Shown here one piece after another: positions 51,546-62,708 of a stretch of 64,000 nt of DNA; the first letter of the stretch is position 1; every line of letters begins with the position of its first letter. Position numbers and translations under genes: made by a program. Source of the DNA: Ilyonectria destructans (Eukaryota > Ascomycota > Sordariomycetes > Hypocreales > Nectriaceae); NCBI GenBank assembly GCA_020740775.1, contig JAHEWK010000035.1, forward strand, positions 1 to 64,000, in the 5' to 3' direction. The notes beneath the pieces were generated by a model. It had not been told where the DNA came from. It did no database searches and saw only the letters and a program-made list of their open reading frames with translations.

Positions 51546-52036
51546 CATACTCAATTTATTTCGCCCGGTGGCTGATAACCAATAGGGCACTAGTTGCTAT
51601 TGTACATATCCGTTTCCCAAGCGTAAGAATAACAGTTCAGAAAGAAAGTGGCTGTCCACGGACCCTAGGACATGGACCGCGGACCTATGAGAGGCACAGG
51701 GCGGAAACCTTATCTAACCAACAACTTCTCCACTAGTGAGCCTGCCCGCAGCTCTCTAGCACCACCAACACAACCTCTAGACCTCGTATCAACCCGTAAT
51801 GGATGCGAGGTCACGGGGGTCGCAGCGGCATCAGCCTGCATGTCGTTCAACCCTCGGACCCAGCGCCACAACTGGGTTAGTGGAGGTTGTTGGCCACTGG
51901 TGTGGTCGGGTCCTAGCTCTCTGCCTGCTTGTTGCCTGCTTGTCGCCAGCATCCTGCTAGCATACCTCCAGCGTCCCGCTAGCATCCCGCTTCCATATTC
52001 GAGCTGTGAGTTCAGCCACAGCTCGGCTTTGGTCGC

Positions 52037-52720
52037 CATCACAATAGAGGAGGTAGAGCGACAACTTTTTGCTGCAAAATCGTAGAAGGCATCGGGGGAG
52101 GACGGCTTACCTGTAGTAGTCTGGAAACAGGCTTGGCCAGCGGTCAAGCATCGGGTGCTGACAATCTTTCGTGCATCTCTCGAAGAAGGAACTCTACCCA
52201 ACCAGTGGAGGCATGCAAAGATCATACCGCTTAAAAAGCCCGGCAAAGAGGACTATACAGTGGCAAAGGCTTGGAGACCAATCTCACTCTTAGCCACACT
52301 TGGCAAGATACTAGAATCGGTAGTTGTGAAGAGAATTTCACATGCTGTGGAAACGTATGGCCTTCTGCCAACCAACCACTTTGGAGCCACCAAACAACGA
52401 TCGTCAGAGCAGGCGCTATTACTTCTTCAGGAGGAGATATACGCTGCCTGGCGAGGCCGACGCATTGTCAGCCTGGTCAGTTTCGATGCCAAAGGAGCTT
52501 ATAACGGAGTGTGCAAGGAAAGACTGCTTCAGAGAATGAAAGCACGAGGCATCCCAGAGGAGCTTCACTGGTGGATTGAGCCTTTCTGCTCCAAAATCCA
52601 GATCAACGGACAACTATCTAAGGCCCGAAGCCTGCCCCAAGCCGGACCGACTCAAGATTCTCCCCTATCGCCGATCTTGTTCCTCTTTTTCAACGCAGAC
52701 CTAGTTCAACGGCGGATTGA
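52037..52720 (+). pseudogene. Tad-like non-LTR (LINE) reverse transcriptase fragment
   Basis: Encodes SGEDGLPVVVWKQAWPAVKH, RHAKIIPLKKPGKEDYTVAK, AWRPISLLATLGKILESVVV, SFDAKGAYNGVCKERLLQRM and QDSPLSPILFLFFNADLV. These match the order of fingers and palm blocks in LINE reverse transcriptases, with the catalytic FDAKGA-type D present. The catalytic YxDD block, endonuclease and 3' end are missing, and a TAG lies near 52083. At about 52715 the sequence changes to a reversed pogo transposase. A 5'- and 3'-truncated relic. Confidence 0.75.
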
Positions 52721-53296
52721 CGCCAATGACGATAGCTTGGTTGTTGCCAACGCCGATCCGGAAACCCGTCTCGTCCATATTCCAAATGTCTTCAGGCACG
52801 ATTCCTTCATCCTGGAGAACCGCTGCAAGCGAATTATACCATTCTAAGACCGTCTCCATGTTCTCTGCCTTTTGGCAATTCGAATCCATGTTTTTCTCGT
52901 CATACGGCCGTATTTGTGGCGCTCAATAAAGCGCGCAACCCATCGGGTGCCGACCATAGATGGTAATTTGGCGATAGCTTCATTTTCCGGGCTGGTATAA
53001 GTCGCGGCACGCTCCCGGAGGATCGCGTTGGCCGCATCCACAATAAAGCTTGGGCGAACCTGAAGATTGACCTGATCGAGGCGATCAACATAGTTGCAGA
53101 TGGCCTTTTCTTCAGCATCATTTAATCGCTTAAGCGATGAGGATCGCGATGTCCCGTGATAGTCGTCGGACAGCCAGTACCGAAGTGCTGAGCGGGAAAC
53201 GCTATACATCCTAACCACTTCTCTTTCCTTAACTTCCGGGTTCAAGTTAGCAAACTTGACAGCCTCTTCTGGGCGAAGAGACCTCTCTGACTTCAT
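52712..53296 (-). pseudogene. Pogo-like transposase N-terminal part, truncated and frameshifted
   Basis: From ATG 53296: MKSERSLRPEEAVKFANLNP, a helix-turn-helix (VKEREVVRMYSVSRSALRYW), a CENP-B-like segment (KLPSMVGTRWVARFIERHKY), then a one-base frame change and WYNSLAAVLQDEGIVPEDIW plus NMDETGFRIG (first catalytic D). The rest is lost where the Tad fragment begins at about 52715. Confidence 0.72.
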
Positions 53297-54532
53297 TGCG
53301 ACGATTTTTAAAGATAAAAAGAAGGTTTTTGATTGAAAAGTACGGAAATTGGACCACTTTACTGTCGGGCACCTCCTAAGGAGGTGAGCCCAACGGGTGA
53401 GCCTACCAGGTGGGGCAGGGCACGAGGAGCCCTTCGTTTTAACCGCACTCGGCGGTCGGCTAAAGTGTCATTTCATCCACTCATGCGCTAGACACCTTTG
53501 TGGGGAACTCGCTCTCCCTGAGGACGCGGACAAGGAGGAAAAGCGTCGTCAACATTGTCAGATATTCCGGAGAAACGAAATCTTCTCCATAGGGCTAGGC
53601 TCGCCAGCACACGTTGACCGCAAGAGCTCTACAGTAACGTACCCAAAACGCTCAAACCCAGGAGGAGAGAAGGAGCGCAAGGCTCGATAGGGAGAAACAG
53701 CTGGAATAAACCGTGTCTGGATTGAACGGCGAGCATTTTAGGTTAGGGCTAAGTTAGGGTGAGAACTATGTCTAATCCCTCTTTAACTCTAATTTTAGTC
53801 GTAAGCACTTTTGCCAATACAGCGAAATATCCGTCTTGACCCACAGACCTACTGCACATGGGTCAGTCTAACCGCCTTGGCCAGTTCCTTCAGGGATGAT
53901 TATGCTTAGCAGGTACCATTTTCCCGTTGTCGTTGTAGTTACCAACGCGACAGCTTGATAAGGCTACAGCAAACAAGGTCTACCAAGCCGCAGTGTGAAC
54001 CGCAAAGGGAAACAAGTGCGTTCAGGGAAGTGAGGAGTGAAGTGCGTTCAGGGAAGTGAGGAGTGCATTGCAGTTTGTGAAGCTAGACTGGAGCGGGACT
54101 GTCTAATACCCCGTGCATCATCTTGCCCTGCGGCTGAACGTGGGACTCCACAATATAAGTAGATCTTCAGGGATTAAACGATATTCCCCCACACAAGCCA
54201 CCAACTGGATGATCCATTGCTCCGAACCCGGGCTGGAGCTGCAAACCCTGTCAGTAATATGCTTGTTGGTGACCTAGTTTGCGCGGCTGAATTATTTCAG
54301 TTACTGCACCCACGGGGCAATAATGGTTCCGCGCTTACATTGTGATGGTTGCGAGGATCGAGTATTTGTAATAAATCTCACCCGGAAGGACGGTAGAAGC
54401 TGGCGTAGGCGAGGAATAAAAAGGAGAGCAATGTCCCAGAGAACCTCCATCACCATCTCCATCACTGCTGATACACCATCCTCGCTTAAGCACCATCCCA
54501 AGCTATACTCTGCTTCCTTCACACTTTTCAAA
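53297..54532. other. Spacer and promoter of the secreted-protein gene
   Basis: Contains a degenerate telomere-like tract (53739-53761), a 24-bp direct duplication (about 54018-54064, GTGCGTTCAGGGAAGTGAGG twice) and, close to the ATG at 54533, an AATAAAAAGG TATA-like box at 54415 and a C/T-rich leader. No other gene recognised. Confidence 0.5.
53739..53761 (+). repeat. Short interstitial telomere-like tract
   Basis: Two exact TTAGGG hexamers and a degenerate TTAGG occur within 23 bases. Fungal telomeres are usually TTAGGG arrays. Too short to show a former telomere. Confidence 0.3.
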
Positions 54533-55003
54533 ATGAAGTTCTCTGCCGTTGTTGCCTCTCTCCTTCCCCTCTCCGGCGTCCTCGCTTCGCCAGTCGCGGA
54601 CGCTGGCCCCGTTGGCATCGTACTAGACGAATATGTCACAGGAACTGAGCCCATGAGCGTTGATCAGAGCGAAGCTGATTTCGTGGGTCGTGACCTCTTT
54701 GCACGCTCCACTAGGAAGTGCAAGATCGTCAACGTCTCGAACCGCGCCTTCTGCCGCAGTGGACCTGGCACTAACTATCCGATCAAGTACTCAGTGTACA
54801 AGGGCCAGGAGGACAGGTTTGATTGTTACAAGAAGGGAACTTGTCACGAAGGCAACTGGTGAGTTACCATTAACCTGTCGACAACGGCATGACGTGTCTG
54901 ATGGTCGTGGTCTTGTAGCACTTGGGACCGCCTCCCGCATTCTAAAGGGTATTGCTACGTGTCTGGCGCCTACACCGATAGCCGATGCACTCAGTGTTGC
55001 TAA
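54533..55003 (+). CDS. Small secreted cysteine-rich protein with transposon-derived C-terminus
   Basis: Exon 1 is 54533-54858, a 60-bp intron spans 54859-54918 (GTGAGT to GTAG) and exon 2 is 54919-55003; 136 aa as it now reads. Residues 1-18 (MKFSAVVASLLPLSGVLA) are a clear signal peptide. A short pro-like region precedes an SH3b-like cysteine-rich domain: KCKIVNVSNRAFCRSGPGTN, FDCYKKGTCHEGNCTWD, GYCYVSGAYTDSRCT. Seven cysteines come from the host gene. The last three codons (Gln-Cys-Cys) and the TAA are supplied by the terminal repeat of a hAT element inserted at 54992. The original ending is still present at 57740-57827. Expected to be an extracellular protein; effector-like by size and cysteine content, role unknown. 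Confidence 0.82.
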
Positions 55004-57731
55004 TAATATAAACAATACGTATATTGGCAATATGGACCCCTCGCAATATTATTGTATTGTCAAGGGGTGCATATTGTATTACCCAATATGAACATGGCCG
55101 ATATTGTATTGTATTGCCAAGAATCCAATATATTGGCAGTGTGACAATATATCCCATATATTACACGTGATCTTCATTATTTACCTGCCGTAGCTAAAAT
55201 ATCATCACCTTGAAAATCTCGAATCCCAAACCATGACTTCAAGCACTCCAATGCTTCAATTACATCCCCCCCAAGTCGATTTCGACGGTCCGTAATCGTT
55301 ATCTTTGCCCCAGAGAAGAGTCGTTCAGGCTCGGCAGACATTGCAGGAATTGACAGTATATCCACGGCCATTTTGCTCAGGTTAGGATAGTTTTTTTGCT
55401 GTGTCTCCTCTAGCCACCATGCAAGGGCGCTTGTAAACCCATAAACCCGTTCAGACTTACAATAACGCTCATACTCATCTGTGATAAGCGCTGGTTGTAG
55501 ATGCTTGTTTCTCCAATTCAAGAACTCGTTCGTAGTCGTCGACGGGACCTCAGATAGAGGAAGATGCGGTTCCACAGGTTTATATTCATCCCACAGTGTC
55601 TCCATCAACTTCTTTGACGACTCAGCCCACTCCTTCTTCCAGTTCTCGTGTATGTAGTGCCATTTGTGCGAAGGGTGCAGCACAATCGCAGCAACGTAGG
55701 CAGGCGATTCATCAGTAAGGCGATAGTACTTGTCCATTTTCGCCCATCCCGAGTTATACATCGGTGCCATAATCCGGTCGTCGATAAATGCCTCCTTCCC
55801 TGCTTCGAATTGTGCCAATACGAAGTCCATAGCCAAGAGGACATTGTCGAGGGTTGCAAACGATGACTCGAGAGCCTTGGTAGTCATTTTGAGCTTCTCT
55901 AAAAAGGACTTGATCTTCTCGAGGATGATCCAGTCCTCCGAAGAGAGCTCGTCTCCAGCGCAATCTGCTTCCGCCCATTTGTTAAAATACCCGTCGATTG
56001 CGTCCCTAATATGCAAGGCCGCTTGTAGCATAATATACCACGAACTCCACCTCGTGTCGTTATCTCGCGCAAGCTTGCGGTTATGGCTAATAGCCATAAA
56101 CTTCTGGCAACGCTGAACACTTCGTTGGATGAAAACGACAAAGTTATGAAGCTTGCCAAGAGGACCCTTTTGCCGCCATGCCTCGATCTCCTTTAGCGTC
56201 ACATTATATGTACCAGGATCGTCGTGTTCGAGCTTCTCATTGTCGGTAACGAAGAGGAAAGCTTTGGCGGCGAGGTTGATGATGTGACCTTGGCAGCGAA
56301 GGCGGTGAGATCTGGGGTCGTATTGAATGTCAAATCGGCGCAGAAGGCCTGTGAATATTAGGGCAAATCCGAAGAAATAGTGCGTCGTACTGACCAAGAG
56401 AAAGAGATCTCATCATTGTATCGTTGTTGCCTGCATTGTCCATCACGAAATATCCAAGTTTTGAAGCAAACCCCCAATCATCGACCACTTCCAAAACTGC
56501 CGCTGCAAGGTGAGAACCATCGTGCTCACTGTCGATGTCTTTCAAGGCCAAGACATGGTGTTCCAGCTGACCGTCTTCCGTAACATAGTGAGCGACTACC
56601 TAAGATGGCCAAAGAGTTGGGAGAAGTCCAAAGGTCACAGCTGATGTGAATCCTTGACTTTGCCGACTGTATGCGCTGCTTGACCTTCTCCTTCTGGCCT
56701 TCATACTGCCGCATAATCCATTTCTTGATGGTTTCGTGTGTATCTGGAAGCCAAGTATCGATATCGGTATTGAGGCAAGCCAAGAGTGCTCGGAACTCTG
56801 GGCATTCCACAAGCCGAAATGGGAGAGAACAGGCCGTAATAAACCTTACGTATAACACTTCGAGCTGGTCAGGGTCGATCGAGTCTCCGGATTGATCGTT
56901 GAGCCGACGGCGTTTTCGGGGGTTTTCATCCGCCGTAAAACGAGCTTGTTCGAGAATAGTTCGTATATTTGTGACTTTAGCTGTTCGGGGGGCGCCTTTT
57001 GGGAGGCCATGACCATCAGGAAGAGGATCTGTAAGGTGCTTGGCTGGAGCGGCAGTTCCACCAGAACAGGAATACGTTTTGTCAGAATGCTTGCAGCGCC
57101 ACTCTTCTTTTCCGGTCCGTTGATTGTAGTATCTTGTCTCTATCTCCTCGTCTGGCATATGGGAGAAGACCCATGATGTTCTTGGCTTGGCCAAGGAGGT
57201 TGTGGAGGCTGTGCGAGGTCGCGACGATTGGCAATTGGAGGTTTGGCTCTCGTCTGGGACATGTAATTGCTGACTGGAGAGCTCCGAAAAGTCGTCTGAT
57301 ATTGACGACCCTCTTCGTTGCGACGTTTAAACAAAAGGCAGGCGTTGTTGAGGCATGGAGGTTGTCGGTAGTCCTCTGTAGAGTGACAGAAGAGGGTCTC
57401 GAGGGGCTGCTGGTGAACGATACCCTACCCTGTAGGCCATGAATTTATACTTTCACTACGCGTTTTCTTGCCCTGGACGTAAAACAATAAACCAGTTACG
57501 CGTTTTCTTCCACGCGTCCCCACATGTCGACGTTAATTGTCAACAAACAAGTGCATTTTGCCCGAAGATCCGCCAGCCAATACAGACAATATATTGCCAA
57601 TATGGATAGCCTTATATTGTATTGTCACAATATCACAACCTGCGTATTATATTGGTACAATATCAGAAAACGCATATTGTATTGTATGTATTGCAATATA
57701 TTGTTTTATTGTCATATTATTAGCAACACTG
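54992..57731 (-). mobile_element. hAT transposon with 8-bp target duplication, inside the secreted-protein gene
   Basis: 2740 bp with identical 18-bp inverted ends CAGTGTTGCTAATAATAT (54992-55009 and 57714-57731). The target duplication GATGCACT lies at 54984-54991 and 57732-57739. Both subterminal regions are rich in ATATTG/CAATAT repeats. An exact duplication and identical ends indicate a young insertion. Confidence 0.95.
55177..57326 (-). pseudogene. hAT transposase (BED finger + C-terminal dimerisation domain), nearly intact
   Basis: The frame opens at about 57326, where the likely start reads ACG (then SQRRGSSISDDFSELSSQQ). A BED-like finger follows (SWVFSHMPDEEIETRYYNQR, EEWRCKHSDKTYSCSGGTAA), in which a usual Cys of the CxxC pair is Ser. 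Then come SRIHISCDLWTSPNSLAI, a two-base deletion near 56596, and VVAHYVTEDGQLEHHVLALK, FVMDNAGNNDTMMRSLS. An intron (about 56395-56349, GTCAGT to CACAG) leads to SHRLRCQGHIINLAAKAFL, ARDNDTRWSSWYIMLQAALH and the dimerisation region AWWLEETQQKNYPNLSKMAV with SIPAMSAEPERLFSGA. The end is at 55177. Two defects (start codon, frameshift) suggest it moved with help from another copy. Confidence 0.85.
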
Positions 57732-57827
57732 GATGCACTAAAGGTTAGTACACTTTCTTACACGCAGCTGGTAACGTGTGCTCGTTGCTGACCTTGTACC
57801 ATGATAGCCGCTCTTGGAAAGTGTTAG
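57732..57827 (+). other. Displaced 3' end of the secreted-protein gene
   Basis: After the target repeat GATGCACT, bases AAAG (57740-57743) would end the original second exon. A 64-bp intron (57744-57807, GTTAGT, branch GCTGAC, GATAG) and a last exon (57808-57827) follow. The original C-terminus after SRCT would read K-A-A-L-G-K-C and stop (TAG 57825-57827). The phases agree with exon 2. This is a stranded remnant, not expected to be translated. Confidence 0.75.
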
Positions 57828-58597
57828 GTTGTCACTTCACTTAACCATCTACTGTAGTAAAAGCATATCGCAGGCTACTTCGTCTGAAGGAGGGCCAGAG
57901 AATGAACTTGCTATCTTTAGAGCTGTACTTTATTATAAATGCCATTCAAGGACGCGGAAAATTTTTGCTGCGCCCAGAGTGAATGTACTGGAAGGTCGTG
58001 CTTCGAGAGAAGACGTGAAGGAGCTTTCGCGTTTGATCTCTAGCCTCAAAGATTTACTTGACCTTCGTCGGTGAGACAATAAGTGTAAAATAGTCTGAAA
58101 TCACTAAGGAGCATGTTTACTCAAACTGGACCTTTTCGACAAACTTGTGTAAAATCTCAGGGGTTTAATTGCCATGTCTCTCGATATGAGATTGCCGAGT
58201 TGTTATTGGAGATAGGCACAAGGGTCCTTGTCATTACAACGAGAAGAAGCATGTTCGCCGCTAGGAACACCCTGGGCCTTTGAAGAGCAAAATTGGAGAA
58301 GCAGACGAAAACAGAAAGACTCTACCTTCCAAGCTTGGTAAAGATCAACTTGCAACAACCAGTAAGTTTAAGTTAGCCCTGCGGCTTCCACATTCGAACA
58401 AGCGCTGGCCGTCCCGACAAGGATGACCAACTGTGGAGACATCCGGCATTTAGACTAGCACGTACTAATTTAACCACACCTCCCAAACACAGACCAAAAG
58501 GGAGGGGCCTCCACCTTCTCAGCCGACGCTCACACATTCATTTTCCCCATTCCACGTCATCTTGCTTACGCCGCATTCCGCCCTGTTTGGCAAGAAA
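57828..58597. other. Spacer upstream of the transcription-factor-like gene
   Basis: A short open frame at 57814-58074 ends with a helical SREDVKELSRLISSLKDLLD segment but has no support as a gene. 58440-58597 is the presumed promoter with a pyrimidine-rich leader. Confidence 0.45.
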
Positions 58598-60446
58598 ATG
58601 GCTTCAATGCATGGTCGTGAATTATTATTTCTTTGTTGCCAATCCGATCCACGTCGCTCCGACGACGGGCAGCTGAATGCCGAGGCACGTGCTCATGTTT
58701 CGCGGCAAGCTAGGCTCAAGGCAACACGGCGGCCAAGAGACCTCAAGTTCATATCTTACTCTCCAGAAACAATTCACAGCCGCAAAGGGTCTGGACCGAC
58801 CAAAGAACCTATCGAGGCCCAGGACGGGACCGCCAGCAACGACCAGCCCTTGGCCATTGAACCCCACCGTGGTCATGCCGCTTTTCCGCCAAGCCAACGC
58901 ATCCCACCAAGCCCAGCCGCGGCTGGCGCCATGGATCCATTCGACTCTCTCGCTGTTCCAGAACCGACACGGGATGAACAATTCCTGCTTAATTACAGTT
59001 AGTTATACCATAGCCGATAACTACGCGCTAAATAAAGCAGCTCTGACGAGAACTTTCAGCATTTAGCAGGACGCTACCGGCGTTTGGAGAGTCAGATCTT
59101 GACAAGCATTATATAGCGCGGTCATGGATTTCGCAAACCATGGAATCCCCCGTGGTATTCTATACTCAGATATTAGGCTCATCTACCCATTACCTGATTT
59201 CCTCCCCAGCCGCCGACACGCAGAATCGTATCATCGCATTGGGACTACGAAGGAAGATCCAGGCCATCCAGGCCCTGCGGACTAAAATAGAGCAGTACCA
59301 ACCTGGTTCTTCTGAGGTCGACCACGGCCTATTTCTCGCCATCTTCATCCTCGCCATTCACGGGAGTTTCGACCGCTCGGATCGGCCGGAGCCACACCCG
59401 TTGTCGCCCTTAGCTACCCACCGCGATATGAATGTCTACGGCCGAATGGCTTTTGGTGAGGAACACATTAATGCACTCTACTATCTGATCGAGCAGAAAG
59501 GCGGATTATCATGTCTCGATCAGCACACCTTCGGATATGTTCTACCTCTGTACGTTTCTATATCTTGGAATTCTCAGACAGGCATGAATCTTCTATGCTG
59601 ACTCACGATGTTAGCTTTGATATTGTTCACAGCTGTCGGACAGGGTCCCCGCCTAGGTTCTCATGTCCGCGTCAGCTGGAATCAATGCTCCACGGAGGTC
59701 TATGGAAGCCTGACCCAGAAGCGATCCAAATGCTCACAACCCTGGGCGAGTGTTTCCGTCCAGGCTCAGATGGATCATGGCCCGTCTATCTTGACCGCAA
59801 GATGGTCAAGCCCCTCCAAGTGATGGCCGACATCACCGTAGCCCTCGACCATTACTGCCGCGGCGGACAAGGAGCTCCGGCATCGCTTAACGTACTGCTC
59901 AACAACTGCGACTGGGTGGCCCATACCATTCTTTCAATAGCTCCGTACACACGACCAGCTGCGTCCGGAGATAGCCCAGACCAGGGCTCAAACGCCAGCA
60001 TCACTACGTCCCTTTATGAGATTTGCCGACTATGTGCCCTTCTTTACGTGGACATGGTCATTCTTCCGACACCACCGCACACAGGAATCAAACTTCGTCA
60101 CTCGAAGAGAATGTTACGTTTGATAGAGGATATACAGCAGGAACATCCCACCGAGGACCCTCTCGTCACCGATTTTTTGACTTGGGCCACAGTCTTGGGC
60201 GCCATCTCTGCGAAGTTCACCAGGCTTCAGGTTCCGTATCTCAATCACATCGAAACGATTGCACGGAACACAGACTGGGATACGATCCATCCGCGGCTGA
60301 GAAGATGCTTGTGGTTTGGCCCGGTTTGCGACGGTCCAGCTTCCACACTTTGGTTTGAAGCTAGGCAATGGACAGATCGGGTTGCTCCCAAACCAAACCT
60401 AGGAAGCGACCGCCGGGCTGTTTCACGATATGATAAAACCATTTAA
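58598..60446 (+). CDS. Fungal-specific transcription-factor-like protein (no Zn finger)
   Basis: Three exons: 58598-58997, 59060-59549 and 59615-60446, with introns of 62 bp (GTTAGT, branch GCTGAC-like, TTCAG) and 65 bp (GTACGT, branch ATGCTGAC, TTAG). Phases are consistent and the product has 573 aa without defects. The N-terminus (ELLFLCCQSDPRRSDDGQLN, ARAHVSRQARLKATRRPRD) and a proline-rich stretch lead to DPFDSLAVPEPTRDEQFLLN. The rest is a helical domain of the fungal-specific transcription factor type: NRIIALGLRRKIQAIQALRT, FLAIFILAIHGSFDRSDRPE, LYEICRLCALLYVDMVILPT. Such proteins lack a Zn2Cys6 finger and are annotated as transcription-factor-like or tachykinin-family proteins; molecular role not established. 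ATG 58598 (AAAATGGCT) was preferred over an upstream in-frame start without good context. Confidence 0.8.
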
Positions 60447-60875
60447 GCGGAAGAGCTCGGCGTCCCTCGCTGTTACCAGGTAAGACCGCGGGATATGAAT
60501 GATGCAAATTGATAGGGTGCTCGACAGCCATTCTACATGGATAGACCGACCTCAAACGCAGCAACAACAACCTTGGCACCAAGGGCCTACTTATTCACCT
60601 GAATATTTCTGGATTCTGGTTGCCCTTATCGCTTAGTCTCGTATAGAGTGATTTCTTCTACCTCCTACTTAGTAACCAATCGCTCACATTATAATCTCGC
60701 CCTAACTATGAGGGTGACTCGCTTTATAATTAGCATCTTTCCAGGCACTCCAGGATATTTCAGGAGACTTAGGCTGTCTTATCTGTCATGCGCATCATGC
60801 TTCTTCGCTTTTCGATTTTTTCATCGTACGGATTTATTTCACTGCGTCGTACAAACCGCTCTCCGACATTTGATA
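60447..60875. other. Spacer, presumed promoter of the membrane-protein relic
   Basis: No feature recognised. Confidence 0.4.
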
Positions 60876-61336
60876 ATGACGAACGAGCCAGTCCTCAACT
60901 CCCCCCTCGCCTACTGCGCGGTGTTCCTCTACTTCGAACCTGTTGGAGCCTTGGTCGGCGCCCTGTTGCTTCACTTTCGCCCTGCGAGCTTCTTTAACGC
61001 CATGGCCCCGGCCACTAAAACGCGCTGGATAACCAGATTATCTACGACCAACTTGCTGCAGCATATATCCTGTTTGCGTTCAGTGAAGAAATTATCTTGC
61101 GCATTACGAATGACCTGCGGGTGTGGAGAGGGATCCTGATCGGTATCTTGGTGTGCGATGCTATACATATATACGGGAGTTGGGCAGCTTTGGGCGGAAC
61201 TGTGTTCTGGAATCCTCGTACCTAGAGGCCCGAAGATTGGGTGAACCTGGTGAGTCTTTGGGGACAGGCGGCCCTCCGGCTTGCTTTCGTGACGGGAGTC
61301 GGCCTCAAACAGTCTGCGGCTACGAAGAATGAGTGA
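60876..61336 (+). pseudogene. Small fungal membrane protein (DUF7704-like), frameshift and stop
   Basis: From ATG 60876: MTNEPVLNSPLAYCAVFLYF, EPVGALVGALLLHFRPASFF. One base is missing near 61020, after which DNQIIYDQLAAAYILFAFSE-like sequence, VWRGILIGILVCDAIHIYGS and WAALGGTVFWNPRT follow. An in-frame TAG at about 61228-61230 stands where family members have Trp. It continues PEDWVNLVSLWGQAALRLAF to TGA 61334-61336. Four hydrophobic segments indicate an integral membrane protein of about 150 residues. The family name is from memory of similar proteins and is uncertain. Two lesions make it a pseudogene. Confidence 0.6.
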
Positions 61337-62708
61337 TTGGATGTCTGGCTCGACGGGTAAGGATTTCTTTGTCATGGAGATGACCTTGCTCATGACAGAC
61401 TTCTGTTCATCGAGGTCAACATGCGTTTCCGGGAACTCGGTCAACTGACTGGCGCAGGAGGATCGTCTTGGTCCGCGGTGGGCATTGGCGGAGCTGGCTC
61501 CTGTGCAAACTGGATGAGGCGATCAGGTTCGAACTAGGTCTTTATGCCTCCCATGGCTTGACTGACACCGAAGCCACAGTGACTAGTAAGGTAGACAGAT
61601 ATGCCTAAATAGCTGCTGGTTCCCTTCCTGTGGAAAGGGAGGTGTGCGATTCAAAGTTGGAATGGAATTGTACCCCTATCTACTGCTAACCCACAAGTTG
61701 AGCAGCAGTATCCTGTCTCCGAGCCTCTGGTGCCTTCACTCTGTGCTTGGAACCCCCTGAAAAAGGGAGCGCAAAAGGAGGGGAGGCAACGGACTCCTAC
61801 GAACTCGTCACAACAGAGATACTACTAAGGGCTACCAGACTGGCCCAAACAGGGTCAAGGCGTACATGGCTGCTATGGCTCACGATATGGTACAGGCACC
61901 TGGCCGCCACAGGGACTGCGATACAGTTGTACACAAGCGCCCACCCGAAATTGAACTTGATCCGTCGGAGGGTCCTGGGCGATAGGCAAGTCGGACTCGT
62001 GCTTCACGAGATGGTAGTATATCCGGGGGTAGCCCAGCGCCGCTCGTCGAATGCGTTCAAGTCCTCCGCTGCCGGCCTCCGTGCAGAGATAGTCTCTTCA
62101 GAATGCGTACGACGTGATGTACCGCGGGAGTGGCTTGATGAAGACGCGATCGTGGATCTACACGCCAGATGGACAAGTCGGATTGTTTGCAAGCTACTAC
62201 TTTATATACTTTTTTGAATCTTGTTTATAGTATGATTCTAGTATTTCAAGTCATTTAAAATCAATTTGACCATGATCAAGCAGCAGTATTACATAGCTTA
62301 CCCTAATAGCAATTTGTTGAACCTTGGTGCTATCTTTCATATACAGGTACCTGCGATCCTAGAATTGGCGTCCGGGCGCCAATTTTACTCAGGCTCCCAG
62401 GCGCCAGTATATCAGTCGCCCAGTTGCGGGGGTTGCTGACACATCCAGCCTTGGAACAGAGGCGGGTTGGGGAACTTCATCCTTGACTGACTTGACGTAA
62501 GACCGCTCAGGCAAGAAATAATGAGGAGAGCAGAAGAACGGATGGAAGTCATTAAACACAATTAATGTATTATGATGAATAATACTTGCGGACTTGACCA
62601 AAACGTGAAAACTAGAAAGGAAAAGCCAAGTGATTCTAACTGCAAGGTTGAACTGCAATCTAGAGGATGTCTAAGAAGTTAGGGGTATGCAGCCGTCATC
62701 ACAACAAC
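61337..62708. other. Gene-poor region before the secreted beta-propeller gene
   Basis: The open frame 61747-62217 has no ATG at its start and no known motif. 62200-62330 is AT-rich. Bases near 62360-62405 contain a GGCGCC inverted motif. No gene supported. Confidence 0.45.

Noticed and set aside
61747..62217. Open frame of 156 codons
   Set aside because: It starts at TTG, lacks an ATG near its start and shows no recognisable domain.
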